DNA of 64,000 nucleotides from Diphasiastrum complanatum. Lineage: Eukaryota > Streptophyta > Lycopodiopsida > Lycopodiales > Lycopodiaceae. The DNA lies in NCBI GenBank assembly GCA_029204225.1, contig CM055112.1, positions 1,125,314 to 1,189,313 on the forward strand. The letters are read 5' to 3'. Under the pieces are notes generated by a model that worked only from the letters and a program-made list of their open reading frames with translations, made no database searches and was not told the origin of the DNA. Made by a program: the position numbers and the translations under genes. Shown one piece after another: positions 32,517-43,388 of this stretch. Within the stretch, counting starts at the first letter, position 1. Every line of letters starts with the position of its first letter.

Positions 32517-32521
32517 AAAAG

Positions 32522-33649
32522 GTCATCGGTCATCTTCTTTAAGAACTACAGAAAGATTTGAAGATTGTCAATGAAGGGTGCCATCCTATTGAGAATCGAA
32601 ATTCCCTAATGTTGCAACGTTGAAATGCATATCAAAACAATCTTTCGAAGGCTAGGCAACGTGCTTGAGTGTTTTTGTGTCTCTCATCTAATGCTTGATC
32701 TTCAAATCAGATTGCTCTACACGGCAGCTTCCTTCACAGGTTGCCATACTATTTCATTCACGTATCTCCAAGTAGTCTAAAGCAGGGTTTCAATGCATTA
32801 TCGCAATTCTTATTGAGTCATCATCACGATCTAATATTTAAAGTCTCCTGTCATGCTTAATTATCTGTCTTAAAGATAGAACAAATATGATGTTATGTGC
32901 AATCATCTCTTCGAAGATCCCAAGTCTCGAACTATCAAAAGCTGCAGGCTTATCTCTGGAGCAGAACTATCGAAATGCAACGAACTATCGTGTACACAAG
33001 GTTGTACAAGTCAGAACGTACGTAATACTCCTTTCATTGAAGGTTGAAGCATGCTCTTAAAGGGCAAGCTTTTGAAGAACTAGTGACGTGAAGTCCCCAC
33101 GACCACTCTCCATAACAACATGCTTATTTCCAGATGGTAGATGCACCATTTCATGTGAGCCTCTCTCTATGTGGCATCAAACCATTGCTTCCTCAAAAAC
33201 ACATATAGCATAGCCTATGTTCATGTGCCAGTCATTCGTTCATCTCTTTGTCTGTAGGAAGGAGGATGAAACGCCTAGTTTATGTGGCCTAGCAAACACC
33301 ATATCTCTACGTAATCCTTTGTTTCTACAGCAGAAGAACATAAGAGCTATGTTTGTGGCTTGCTTGAATTAATGCAGTAGTTTGCTAGTCATTTGATCTG
33401 ATGTTCTTCTCTTCTTAGAGAGTCTACTCTGTTTTTCGAGAAGCTGAAGCGGGGTGTGATAGGCTCTATGGAATTTGAAAGCTATATCTATGTATACATA
33501 TATCTATATCTATGTGGAATGAATGAAGTAAGGACAACCTTCTGTGATCTTTTCTATTTGCCATTTATGGAGAATTCTATTATATTGCACTATAGATGGA
33601 AATTGCATATTCTGGAGTGAGACAAATTTGAATTGTGAGTAGAGTTAGC
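32522..33649. other. End of Copia P gag, then unrecognised DNA
   Basis: The first 60 bases continue the P gag (KVIGHLL motif, then stop-ridden). From about 32,600 to 33,649 I recognise nothing: no integrase or RT of P can be found on either strand, so P appears truncated. Near 33,485-33,515 there is a short TATATCTATG-type repeat. Confidence 0.5.
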
Positions 33650-34478
33650 AGAGGAGGAAGTGGAGTTGCCTCTAATGTCTACAAGTGCTGGCTGTCCGGA
33701 TTTGGGAAAATCTACGATTCTATACGGAATGGAGGCTATTTCAATAGGCCGTACTCAGGCGGCTATATTCTAGTGTTTTAAAGGTAAGAAGCACGATGAT
33801 CCCGACATGCACATTCACCAGTTTCTGGCAGTTTATTAGGCAAATTTTGAAGTGGAGGACATTCGAAAGTTGGAATTATTCCCAACCACATTGAAAGGAA
33901 ATGTCTTGTAGTGGTACTCACAATATGGATTGCAAGAGTCTCGGAGCTGGGATGAATTGCAAAGGGCATTCTTGAAAAGGTATCGGAGGGAACATGAGGA
34001 TGAAGAAATATTGGACAAATTGCAGGCGATCAAGCAGAAACGAAAGGAGGACGTATTATCTTATGTTCAACGTTTTCAGGTTATGAAAAAGAGATTACAG
34101 GAATCACTCACAAATGCAAAACACATTAAGTATTTCCTTCATGGATTACATAAGGTTCTTTGACGAGGAACTACTTCATTACAGGGTCAGAGCCTGGAAC
34201 ATATTGTGGATGCTGCAGGACAATTGGAGAAAGAAGACACTCGGAAGAAGTACCAACGATAGCATCAACATCATCATCGAGATGACTCGTCTGATTCTGA
34301 CTCAAATACAGGTACAAAATCAGATGATTCCTCGAGCTTGGAAGAGAATTCGTCTTCTTTGTGTGATGGGAAACAGTCAAAGAAGAATAAGCAGATGGTG
34401 AAAGCTAGTGAGCCATTACTCGTGGTCACGAAAGAGGTTGTTTGCCAAGGGAATGTCCGACTCTGTCAAAATTGCAAT
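33650..34478 (+). pseudogene. Ty3/Gypsy gag (element M)
   Basis: The plus strand reads HDDPDMHIHQFLAVY, VEDIRKLELFPTTLKG, then the open frame 33,930-34,163 with RSWDELQRAFLKRYRR, EEILDKLQAIKQKRKEDV and YVQRFQVMKKRL, followed by LEHIVDAAGQLEKED and an Asp/Ser-rich tail ending in a QNCNALT zinc-knuckle-like piece. This is a retrotransposon gag capsid region. One or two stops break it. It ends where the S-type LTR sequence starts. No pol is linked. Confidence 0.85.
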
Positions 34479-34925
34479 GCACTTACATAAACGCAAACTT
34501 AGAAATGTAACAAGCTTAACGATTCAGACTGAAGAAAACTGGAATTTCAACCAACCCGAAAGCCAACTCGAAATCTGTCCCCAAAAGGTAACCAAAGGCA
34601 AACACAAGCCACACATAAAACCCAAGGCAGAGTGGTCGCCAAACTGACCAAATGGCATAGCGACGAGCCACACGTTGGTGATGTGGACCCTTAGGCACTG
34701 ACGACGCAAAAAGGTTGTAGTAACGGTCCTTCCACTTGGACCAGTCCCGGAGGCAAAACCGAAATGGTAATCATCCCCAAGGATCAACTTTATTAAATTT
34801 GGAAGAGGTTACATTCATACATAGACTGACTGGTCTCGGGGCCACCAACACATGTTGGGCATAGTGCCTGGCTTGCATCGTAGAGGGAGCTAAGACCTGG
34901 CAACTAGATTTCTGGCGCTGGTTGA
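34479..34925 (-). repeat. S2, part of a Gypsy-type LTR interrupted by element F
   Basis: Positions 34,479-34,630 match 2,458-2,600 in inverted orientation. In minus orientation an AATAAAG signal follows TGTAACCTC near 34,800, as in S1. The other part of this LTR seems to lie at 58,524-58,597, beyond element F and the inversion. Confidence 0.6.
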
Positions 34926-35591
34926 TGTCAAATTTCAAAGTTTAAGAATTGAATTTCATCTACAAATGATCATGAAGAGTGATTGGTGGCTTGGGATCTT
35001 GATCTATATCAAGACTAGCTTCCAAATCTAGCTTCTATTTGACAATCTTTGTGATTTCAAGCAAGAACAATCAAGAAATGATGATCCATGGCTTCACACG
35101 TGTGAAGTACAACTACAGTATGGCATGATAACAAAGAAATAGTTTACTTATGATTTACTAAGCATTCATCCACAGAAAAAGTGCTTAAGAGAGTGAAAAC
35201 ACCAAGATTGCTTCAACCAATGTTTCTCATCATTAGGTTCACAATGGATCCATCATGGATCAAGTACACAATCACCATAATTTCTCTCTAAGCTACATCC
35301 AGCATGTGTGGGATAGCTCATTGTACTTATCCATATCCACTTTGGAAAAGATCTATCAAGTTTGCCACATCATCCATTGGTGGTTTGTGTTGACCTTCTA
35401 GATTTCTACAATCTAGGACCTAACTCCTATAATTTAGGAGATGTCATATTTGACTCAAATGAAAGCTAATCAAAATGGATCTAAATATTACAAGTGTCAT
35501 TTCACACATGTGGACAGGTCCTCGCACTTGTGGATCCACATAGATGTCAAATACATCAAAAAAACCATGTGAAATTTGCTAAATTCTAACA
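34926..35591 (-). repeat. 3' LTR of Copia F (666 bp)
   Basis: In element orientation it starts TGTTAGAATTTAGC and ends AAATTTGACA. It matches 58,598-59,252 in opposite orientation over its length with moderate divergence. Confidence 0.93.
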
Positions 35592-35595
35592 CTCC

Positions 35596-36154
35596 TCAAT
35601 TTTTACATGATACATCTATAGTACATTTATCTACAACTCCTAAAGCTGATCTTAACTTGGTAAATGAAGCCTTTGGCAAGGCTTTAGTGAGCAGATCAGC
35701 AAGGCAATCTGAAGAAGACACATGATGTAGCTTGATCTGCTTTGCTTGAACCTTTTCCCTTTCAAAATGGTGAGCAATCTCTATGTGCTTGCTCCTTGCA
35801 TGGAATGTGGGATTGGTTGCTAATGTTTGGCTTGATTGGTTGTCACAGTATATTATTGATTGCTCCTCAGCCTCCATGACTTGCAACTCCATCAAAAGCC
35901 TTTTCAACCATAAGATCTCCTTTGTTGTTGATGTTAGTGTTGTATTTGGACTTGGTTGAAGATAGAGAAATAGTATCTTGCTTTTTGGAAATCCAAGACA
36001 CTATGCCATTGCAAAGAAAGGTAACAAAAGCACTTGTGGACTTCCTATCCACTTTATCACCTGCAAAATCAGCATCCGAATATGCCCTCAAGGCTAGATT
36101 AGATCCATCATACAAAATGCAAAAGTTCTTGGTGGCCCAGATGTACCTCAACAC
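35596..36154 (-). pseudogene. Copia F RNase H
   Basis: Two frames: 35,867-36,154 starts MLRYIWATKNFCILYDGSN and contains YSDADFAGDKVDRKST, and 35,596-35,907 contains IIYCDNQSSQTLATNP and HARSKHIEIAHHFERE, then SSSDCLADLLTKALPK. These are the RNase H active-site blocks of Copia elements. A frameshift near 35,890 breaks the protein. RNase H would remove RNA from the hybrid during reverse transcription. Confidence 0.9.
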
Positions 36155-37154
36155 CCTTTTTGCATTTTTTCAATGACAAACCAATGAATTTTGCATAGAT
36201 TGGCATAGTTTACCCACACTCTAACTTAGATTAGGCCTAGCTATAGTAAGATAGATCAAGGATCCTACAAGTCTTCTATATATTGTGATGTCCTCAAAGG
36301 ATGCTTCATCATCACTATTAGAAACTTTTACATTTTGCTCCATAGGAGTTTCTACTCTTTTACAATCTTTCATTTCAAACTTTTCTAAAATAGAAGAAGC
36401 CTATTTGGATTCACAAATAAAACTCAAATCTTTGCTTCTTGAAACTTCTATTCCCAATATGAAATGAAGATTACCATGATCCACCACCTTAAACTCTTTA
36501 GAAAATGCTTCACTTCTTGTATACCATCATGATCATTTCCACGAAGGATAATGTCATCTACATACAAAATGAGAATGATGATTTTACCATCATTGAATCT
36601 TAAGTACAAAGAAGGATCATAAGCACTTACAACAAATCTTACAGAGTACAAGAAAGCATTCAACCTAGAATACCAAACTCTAGTTGCTTGCTTAAGCCCA
36701 TAAAGGCTTCTTAGCAACAAAATCACTTTCTCTTCTTGATCTTCTTTGATGAAGCCTCGGGTTGCCTCATGAAGATCTCCTCTTCCAAATAACCATTGAG
36801 AAATGTATTAGTCACAACAAGTTGAAATAGAGGCCAATTGAAAGTAGCTGCAAGAGAAATTTTCAACCTTATGGAAACTAGTTTTGCAACAAGAGCAAAG
36901 GTTTCATCAAAATCTACTCCCTTGGTTTGCAAGAACCCCTTTGCCACTAGCATTGCCTTGTGTTTGTCAATGCTCCCATTCTGATTGTACTTCAATCTAT
37001 AGATCCATTTGCACTCAAGTGGTTTTCTTCCATGAGGAAGATCCACAAGCTTCCATGTATGATTCTCCATAAGAGCATCATACTCCTTTTGCATGGCATC
37101 CCTCCATTCTTGTGACTCCATAGCCTCTTGAAAGCAACTTGGCTCATCAAACAT
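36155..37154 (-). pseudogene. Copia F reverse transcriptase
   Basis: Open parts at 36,723-37,154 (EAMESQEWRDAMQKEYDAL, CKWIYRLKYNQNGSID, KGVDFDETFALVAK, NGYLEEEIFMRQPEA) and 36,448-36,726 (LRSLYGLKQATRVWYSRL, ILYVDDIILRGND) give the N- and C-terminal halves of the polymerase. The YVDD active site is intact. Frameshifts occur near 36,730 and 36,450, and the C-terminal end (to 36,155) is in another frame. Confidence 0.92.
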
Positions 37155-37159
37155 AGATG

Positions 37160-37560
37160 TTAGAAAAGTGTAAGAGTAAGTGAATGAAGATCTTCCCTTT
37201 GTTCACCTTTGTTAACATAGGTGAGCCTTAAAGGCTCGGCCTTCCTTCTTGTAGACCTCCTTGGAGTCCTCGGGTCTTGAGATGGATCCTGAAGATCTTG
37301 ATCACATGTAGGCTCCTCCTCAAATCTTGCAAGATCCTTGACATAAGATGGATTAGAAGCATTTTCACTCAACTTGTAGTAGTTACCTTCATTAAAAGTA
37401 ACATCTCTACTCACTGAAATCTTTTTAGTGATTGGATTATAGACTCTATATCATTTGCTATTTTTAGCATAACCAATAAAGATCCCTTTTATAGAGGTAG
37501 GATCATCCTTTTTTCTTATATCTAATGCTTGAAAAACATAGCAAGTAGATCCAAAAATTC
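37160..37560 (-). pseudogene. Copia F integrase tail and linker
   Basis: The frame 37,160-37,414 starts MSRDVTFNEGNYYKL and continues with a charged linker (PSQDPRTPRRSTRRKAEPLR), the usual joint between integrase and RT. The region 37,415-37,560 holds the FGSTCYVFQALDI-like and GYAKNSK-like segments in broken frames. Confidence 0.8.
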
Positions 37561-38427
37561 TTAGATCCTTAAGGTTCGGCTTCTTACAAAATGAGCCTCA
37601 TAAGATGTTATGCCTCCAATGGGCTTACATGGAAATGTATCACACAAATAAGTTGCACAAATAATAGCCTCTCCCCAAAAAGACTTAGGTAGAGAAGAAT
37701 CTAGCCTTAAAGCCTTTGCACACTCACAAAGTATTCTATTCATTCTCTCAGCTATACCATTTTGTTGAGGACTATAAGTACATGTAAGCTCTCTTTTAAT
37801 GCCATTGGATTTACAAAACTCTATCATCTTTGTGGAGATATGGTCTCCACCATTATCGCTCCTCAATACTTTAATTCTAGCATCAAGTTGATTCTCAACT
37901 AGAGTTTTGAACTTAACAAAAGCTTCAAACACTTTACTTTTGGAATCCAAAAGTTCAATCCAAGTGTATCTACAGTAATCATCAATAAAAAATACATACA
38001 TAGATGCACCTCCATGAGATTCTTGAGAAAAAGAGTGCACATCACTATGAATGAGATCTAATGCTTTTGAAGATCTAGTGGAAGAGTTAACAAAAGGTAG
38101 CTTGTGTGTCTTTGAGAGGCTATAAGCATTACATCTTTTTCCACACTTTGAGAGTGTCTTTGGAAGGCCGAGAGCAAGATCCTTGGTGCATATCATTTCC
38201 ATTGATTTGAAGTTGGGATGGCCCAACCTCTTATGCCAAAGCTCCACTTGATTGAGCTCCTCCGTCACCATGTTCACACTTCCAAGAAAAACATTAGCAT
38301 CTAGTTTGAAAAGCCTTCCTTGATTGAATCCCTTTACAATGCAAGTATCAGTCATCATTATGGAGCAAACGCCTTGCTTAAAATGGACATCTAAACCATC
38401 ATCCATCAATTGTCCTAAACTTAGCAA
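37561..38427 (-). pseudogene. Copia F integrase with protease end
   Basis: A 288-residue frame starts with the protease/integrase linker (MLSLGQLMDDGLDVHF, QGRLFKLDANVF), then VELWHKRLGHPNFKSM (pre-integrase), ALDLIHSDVHSFS (first Asp), VLRSDNGGDHIS (second Asp) and NGIAERMNRILCE (Glu). All catalytic residues are present. It is the longest intact integrase frame in the window. Confidence 0.92.
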
Positions 38428-38524
38428 ATTCTTAGTGAGTGTAGGAACATAGAGTACATTATCAAGATCTACTCTTTTAGAATAGTTCCCACTCCATCTA
38501 TTCTACATTCTTGATCACTTGTTG

Positions 38525-39538
38525 TTAGAATAGATTTTTACAACCTATAAAAGGTACAAGATTCTTTTGGAGTGTCATGTGGGAACTAGCCCCACTATCA
38601 ATCCACCATGTGTCATTGGAGTAGCTCTTGGATGTTGATGTAGATGCCATCAAAGATGAATCCATTTCATCCTCATCTTCCTCAAGGGTGAGGTTGTCTT
38701 GTTTGCTCTCTCCTTGTGCATTCTTTTTCTTGTAACACTCGACTGTAAAGTGTCCCTTCTTTCCACAAAAGAAGCACTTGAGTTTGGCTTTGTTCTTCTT
38801 TTCATCTTTAGAGCTTGATGGTTGATCATCACTCTTGGTCTTCTTTTCTTGGATCTTCTTCTTGGACTTTGCCTTTCCTTTGCTCGAGAAGTTGGCCTTC
38901 TCATCACCATCATGCGACTTTAAGGAACCAATCCTTTGCTTGACATGAAGGATTCTACTCTCCTCAGCCACAAGCACACTATGGAGCTTGTCAATAGAAG
39001 GTAGAGCATCTTGAATAGCAAAGTTTTGTACAAGATTGGAGAACTCATCTCCAAGACCATTCAAAATGATTTGAACAAGTTCATCATCATGAATACCCTC
39101 ACTTATAATGGAAAGTTATTTATTGAGAGACTTTATTCTCCAGACATACTCTTGAGCACTCTCATCACTCCCTCTAATGCTTTGAAGAATTTTATTTTTT
39201 AACATAAGCACTCTAGAGGTATTTTTGGATTCATAAATCCCTTTTAGATAGTTCCATGCCTCCTTGGCTGAAGTACATGTAGCAACTTCCTTAAGAAGTT
39301 CATTACTAACATTCATTTTTAGGCAATGTAATGCTAGTCTAGCTTTCATTTTGTACTTCACTAGATCTTGCCCTCGAGATTCTTCTTCGTCTCCTATGAC
39401 AAGATCATACATATCTTGGAGCACTAGTAGTGACTCCATTCTTACTTTCCAAGTTGAATTATTATCAGAATTTAGCCTTTCACTAGCCTCAAGAAGATAG
39501 GCTTCAATTGAGTTCATTCTAACTAGTAACAAGTACAA
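38525..39538 (-). pseudogene. Copia F gag and protease
   Basis: Gag: 39,116-39,538, with MNSIEAYLLEASERLNSDN as a plausible start at about 39,517, then STWKVRMESLLVLQDMYDL and ESKNTSRVLMLKNKILQSI. After one stop the same frame continues (38,525-39,064) with a lysine-rich stretch, the knuckle CFFCGKKGHFTVEC (all zinc ligands present) and the protease site WWIDSGASSHMTLQKN. A frameshift near 38,525 separates it from the integrase frame. A single stop near 39,115 is the only break between gag halves. Confidence 0.9.
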
Positions 39539-39937
39539 AAAATGTACTATTCAAAGGTTCTCGCTTCTCTCTTTTTCAGAATTTAGCTATAATGCTACTC
39601 TCTTGAATCTCACAAGACTCAACAAGCAAGATCTATAATGATCTTAACTCAAAAAAGAATTGGGAAATTGAATTCAACTCAATCTATTCAATTTAGAAGC
39701 TTGGATTTGACTATTGGAAGTGCCAATGCCTTCCTATGGTGTTTAGAATGGATTTTAGCTTCACTCTTGAACTAAAAACATAAGCCTCAAACTCACTCTC
39801 AATGATTTGGAGGTTTAACAAACTTCTAACACCATTCAACATCAAATCTATAATAGAAACAATGGATTTTTACTAGCACATCACTAGATTTACCCTTCAC
39901 AACTTCTTTTGAAGCTCAAATATTGAAAAAACACAAA
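39539..39937 (-). other. Copia F leader, right of element H
   Basis: Untranslated sequence between F gag and the insertion site of element H. The complementary part of the leader is at 59,265-59,455 on plus. The last five bases before H (39,938-39,942, GTTTT) are one copy of the H target duplication. Confidence 0.7.
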
Positions 39938-39942
39938 GTTTT

Positions 39943-41051
39943 TGTGAAGTTTTTAGCATGTGTGAACTTCACCACACACCCTATAGGATCTTATTGAGAT
40001 GTTGTGATTGCACAATATTGATCAAAGAACAGTATGCTTGAAAAATTCAAGGCAAGAGCACAATGGCATACATCTGATTTAAAAATTTAACTCTTCACTA
40101 TGAGAAATGAATGTCAGAAATAATTCTAAGTGTTTAGTATGGGAAAAAGAAGCTGCTCTCTGGTAGAGAGAGAAAATCATACATAGAAAACTTGGGTAGA
40201 GAGAGAATGAGTCCAAAACACCAAAATCTTAATATTCACAATAATGGCAAAACATGCCCAACATTCCCTACATGAAAGAGACTCGAATTCCTACAGTGGA
40301 GTTGCATGGAAAGTCCACTTAACTAAACTAATTCACCTACTAGAGGTCCACGTGTCATTAGAGGAGTTCTCAATCCCAAAAAGACTCTTTGTAAAGATTC
40401 TTTTTATATTTTCTCTCAAATTTTTCTTACACACGGACCAATCAAAACACTCAAATTTGAAATCTACGTTACGTAATATTTTGAATCCACATTTTGATTC
40501 CATACTAAAAATGGCATATCTTCATAATGGTAAGTTCGAATTTAGCAAAGTTTGGTGCATTAGAAAGTGCTCAACAAGGGCTTTCCAATGATATGTTACA
40601 CGACATACTTTTGAGCTACAATTAAAAAGTTATGGCAAGTCAAAAGTATTAGTGTTATAATATTTTAATAATAAAAAACGCATTTTGCACGAATTCTTAA
40701 AGGGTCTTTTTGGAACTCAAAACTCCTCCAATGGTAGCTACATGCATGTATGATATATGTAGTGCATGTCAACTCATAAAATTGCCTAGACATGTATAGA
40801 TCACATAAACTACTTTGCATGTTGCATGCACTGATTGCATGTGGCTTGCATGCATACAGTAAGACTTTGCATGCTATATAAACATCTTCATGTCATCATA
40901 ATTGAACCTATCTAACTCAAATCCGAACTACACTAGAAGGATATGTGCTCAATTCACACTCCTTATATGTACGACATGAAATCTAGTGGAAATCATCATG
41001 GACATGACCCCAAACTCGAGATAGGAAGATAATATTTTAATAATCTTCACA
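39943..41051 (-). repeat. 3' LTR of Copia H, with MITE inside
   Basis: In element orientation it starts TGTGAAGATTATT and ends AAAACTTCACA. It matches the 731-bp 5' LTR at 59,456-60,186; the surplus of 378 bases is the insertion at 40,356-40,733. About 5% of positions differ in the part I compared. Confidence 0.93.
40356..40733. mobile_element. 378-bp MITE inside the H 3' LTR
   Basis: The termini are imperfect inverted repeats of about 40 bases: CATTAGAGGAGTTCTCAATC on the left against CATTGGAGGAGTTTTGAGTT read inward from the right. It is absent from the H 5' LTR. There is no coding sequence. The centre is AT-rich and holds a CTACGTTACGTA near-palindrome. A clear target duplication is not visible. 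A related fragment lies at 9,887-10,020. Confidence 0.8.
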
Positions 41052-41062
41052 CTCCTTAAAAT

Positions 41063-41596
41063 TTATGTTCCTATCAACATAGATTTCGAAATTAGGCCAA
41101 GATTAGACCTCATCTTCATAAAAACATTCTTGAGTAGAGGCTTAGTGAGAAGATCTGCAACACAATCTGAAGATGAAACATGCTCCAATGAGATCTCTCT
41201 TCCAATAACTTTTTCTCTTACAAAATTATGAGCCACTTCAATATGCTTGCTCCTTGCATGAAAGACTGGATTATTTGCAAGAGCATGAGTAGAAATGTTA
41301 TCATTCTTGATAATTGATAAATCCTCATCTGCATAACACTTAAGCTCCAAGAGTAGCCTTTTGATCCATAAAACCTCCTTTGCTGGTTGTAAGATATTTG
41401 TATTCAGCTTTGCAGGATGATAAGGAAATAGTTGTCTGCTTCTTTGACAGCCAAGAAACCAAAGTGAGCCAATAAGACTCCTAAAAAGAGTGATGTCCTC
41501 AAAGGATTTTTCATCATCTTTAATAAGAACTTTTACAGTGTGCTCCATAGGTGTATCTATGCCTTTACAGTTCTCCATATGAAATTTTTCGAGCAT
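41063..41596 (-). pseudogene. Copia H RNase H
   Basis: A 177-residue frame runs from the RT end (MLEKFHMENCKGIDTPME, then DITLFRSLIGSL) into the RNase H end (IIKNDNISTHALANNPVFH, SKHIEVAHNFVREKV, SSDCVADLLTKPL). The middle with the DADWAGD motif is missing: SLIGSL passes into a short sequence and then AKEVLWIKRLLLEL, so there is an internal deletion of roughly 250-300 bases. Confidence 0.88.
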
Positions 41597-41686
41597 GGAA
41601 AGTGCATATCTACTTTGGCTTATAAATGCATGACCTTTCCAAAAATCTATTTCAAGGCCTAGAATATAGTGAAGAACTCCTAAGTC

Positions 41687-42480
41687 CTACATCTTAAACT
41701 CAATACCAAGTGCATGCTTAGTTTCTTCAACTAACTTCTCACTATTTTCACAAAGAATGATATCATCTACATATATGAGAAGAATAATTACAAAGTTATC
41801 TACAAACTTATTATACAGAGAAGGGTCATATTCACTTAGACAAAGTCTGAGTGATATGAGATAGGAATTGAGCCTTGCATACCAAGACCTTGATGTCTGT
41901 TTCAGTCCATACAGACTTTTGAACAAAAGACAAACTTTTGATTCATCACCTTCCTTCACAAAACCTGGAGGCTGTTCCATATAAATCTCCTCCTCAAGAT
42001 TGAGAAATGCATTAGAAACATCAAACTGGAACATACTCCATTTGTGAAAACATGCAAGAGAGATGAGTATTCGAGTTGTTGCCATCTTTGCAACTGGTGC
42101 AAAGGTATCTTCATAATCAAGACCTTTAATCTATGAGTAGCCTTTAGCACAAAGTCTTGCTTTATACTTATTGATAGATCCATCATGATTATACTTGATT
42201 CTGAATACCCACTTACATCCGATCACATGCATGTTGTTTGTTGGCTCCACAAGCTCTCATGTGTTATTTGACATCAAGGCTTCAAATTCTTGGATCATTG
42301 CTTCAACCCACTCCTTGGATTGAAAAGCTTTTTGGACATCCTTAGGCTCTTCATCTGATATAAAAAGTGCATGATAGGAAGTTTCACCTTCCACTTGCCT
42401 TCCTTCTTCATCATATGTGAGCCTCCTTGCCTCAGATCTTGCTCATGTAGAACTTCTTGGTGTGGTAGCCTGAATCTGCT
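41687..42480 (-). pseudogene. Copia H reverse transcriptase
   Basis: The open frame 41,687-42,085 contains FQFDVSNAFLNLEEEIYMEQ, LYGLKQTSRSWYARL and LIYVDDIILCENSE (intact YVDD), ending GIEFKM. Upstream, in another frame to about 42,310, are [31 protein letters not shown] and similar blocks. Stops and a frameshift near 42,090 break it. Confidence 0.9.
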
Positions 42481-43060
42481 CCTCCTCAAGCCTCGGCCTC
42501 ACCTCTTCTTGAACAACATCAAGGTTGATGATTGATCTTGCATGAGTCTCATTGATCTGTGCATCATCCAAGTTAAATATTTGATCTTCATGGAAGACCA
42601 CATCTCTACTAATAACATTTTTGTCACTAGAGAGCAAATAAATCTTGTATGTTTTTTTAGTAGATGCATAACCTACAAAAATTCCTTTTACTGCACTAGG
42701 ATCTTCCTTCTTCCTAGTTTCTAGAGGTACATGCACAAAGCATACACAGCCAAAAATCCTAAGATGATCTACCTTAGGCTTTTTCTTATACAACATCTCA
42801 AATGGTGTCTTTCCTCCTATTGCAAGATTTGGAAGCCTATTACAAAGATAGTTTGCACATGCGACTGCCTCTCCCCAAAATTCTTTAGGCAGAGAAGCTT
42901 TCAGCCTAATGGCTTTTGCACATTCACACAAAGTTCTATTTTTTCTCTCAACAACTCCAATTTGCTGAGGAGTATATGAACAAAAGAACTCTCTTTGAAT
43001 ACCCTCTCTCTCACAAAAGTCTTTAAACTTATTGGAAATGTATTCCCCTCCACTATCACA
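42481..43060 (-). pseudogene. Copia H integrase, C-terminal half
   Basis: From the breakpoint the frame reads CDSGGEYISNKFKDFCERE (second catalytic Asp), GVVERKNRTLCECAKAI (Glu), GEAVACANYLCNRLP, LRIFGCVCFVHVPL and FVGYASTKKTYKIY, then a linker. A frame that appears to start at 43,267 is a fusion: the residues before CDSGGEY are Gypsy J sequence in another phase. The first catalytic Asp is on the plus strand near 62,510. Confidence 0.92.
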
Positions 43061-43388
43061 GTCTCCATTTTTCAAACGATGCTTGTGATAAAACCGGATG
43101 TAAGGGTCCATAATTCCGTCGAGTAGGCCGTCGTGCTCGCTGGTAGACATCACATGTCTGAATAAATTTTTCTGTGTCCTTATGAAGCGTAGGCCACCAA
43201 CAACCGGATTGCAAAAGTTTGCAAACAATAATATCTGTAGAGAAGTGTCCTCCACCCATGCCATCATGTAAAAACATGATTAGATCTGGTACTTCATGCG
43301 GTAAAACACATCTTTGTAAAATATTATCTGATCCACGACGATACAATTGTCCTGCAATTAATTGATAAGGTTGAGTCTTATGAATCAA
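43061..43388 (-). pseudogene. Gypsy J integrase, zinc-binding N-terminus
   Basis: The frame reads YQLIAGQLYRRGSDNILQR, HDGMGGGHFSTDIIVCKLL, WWPTLHKDTEKFIQTCDVYQ and ASFEKWRL, the H2C2 zinc-binding domain leading to the start of the core (second Cys of CxxC is Tyr). It stops at 43,061, where Copia H begins. The continuation (YVGPIHP, catalytic core) is on plus from 62,671. Confidence 0.9.

Larger units (their letters stand above)
34926..39937 (-). mobile_element. Copia retrotransposon F, 3' and internal part
   Basis: On the minus strand this contains part of a leader, gag, protease, integrase, RT, RNase H, polypurine tract (CTCCTCAATTTTT on plus, 35,592) and 3' LTR (34,926-35,591). The 5' LTR is not next to it: the matching LTR is at 58,598-59,252 on plus. 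The outer duplication is GTTGA at 34,921-34,925 (= TCAAC on minus) against TCAAG at 58,593-58,597. Element H is inserted in the F leader. Confidence 0.92.
39943..43060 (-). mobile_element. Copia retrotransposon H, 3' half
   Basis: On the minus strand this contains the second half of integrase, RT, RNase H, polypurine tract and the 3' LTR (41,051 to 39,943). The first half (5' LTR, gag, protease, first half of integrase) is on plus at 59,456-62,670. The outer duplication GTTTT (39,938-39,942) is the exact complement of AAAAC at 59,451-59,455. H sits in the leader of F. Confidence 0.93.

Noticed and set aside
42443-43267. A 274-residue open frame that looks like a complete integrase with a novel N-terminus
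   Set aside because: It is a fusion across the inversion junction at 43,060. The first part is Gypsy J integrase read in the wrong phase; only the part after CDSGGEY is Copia H.
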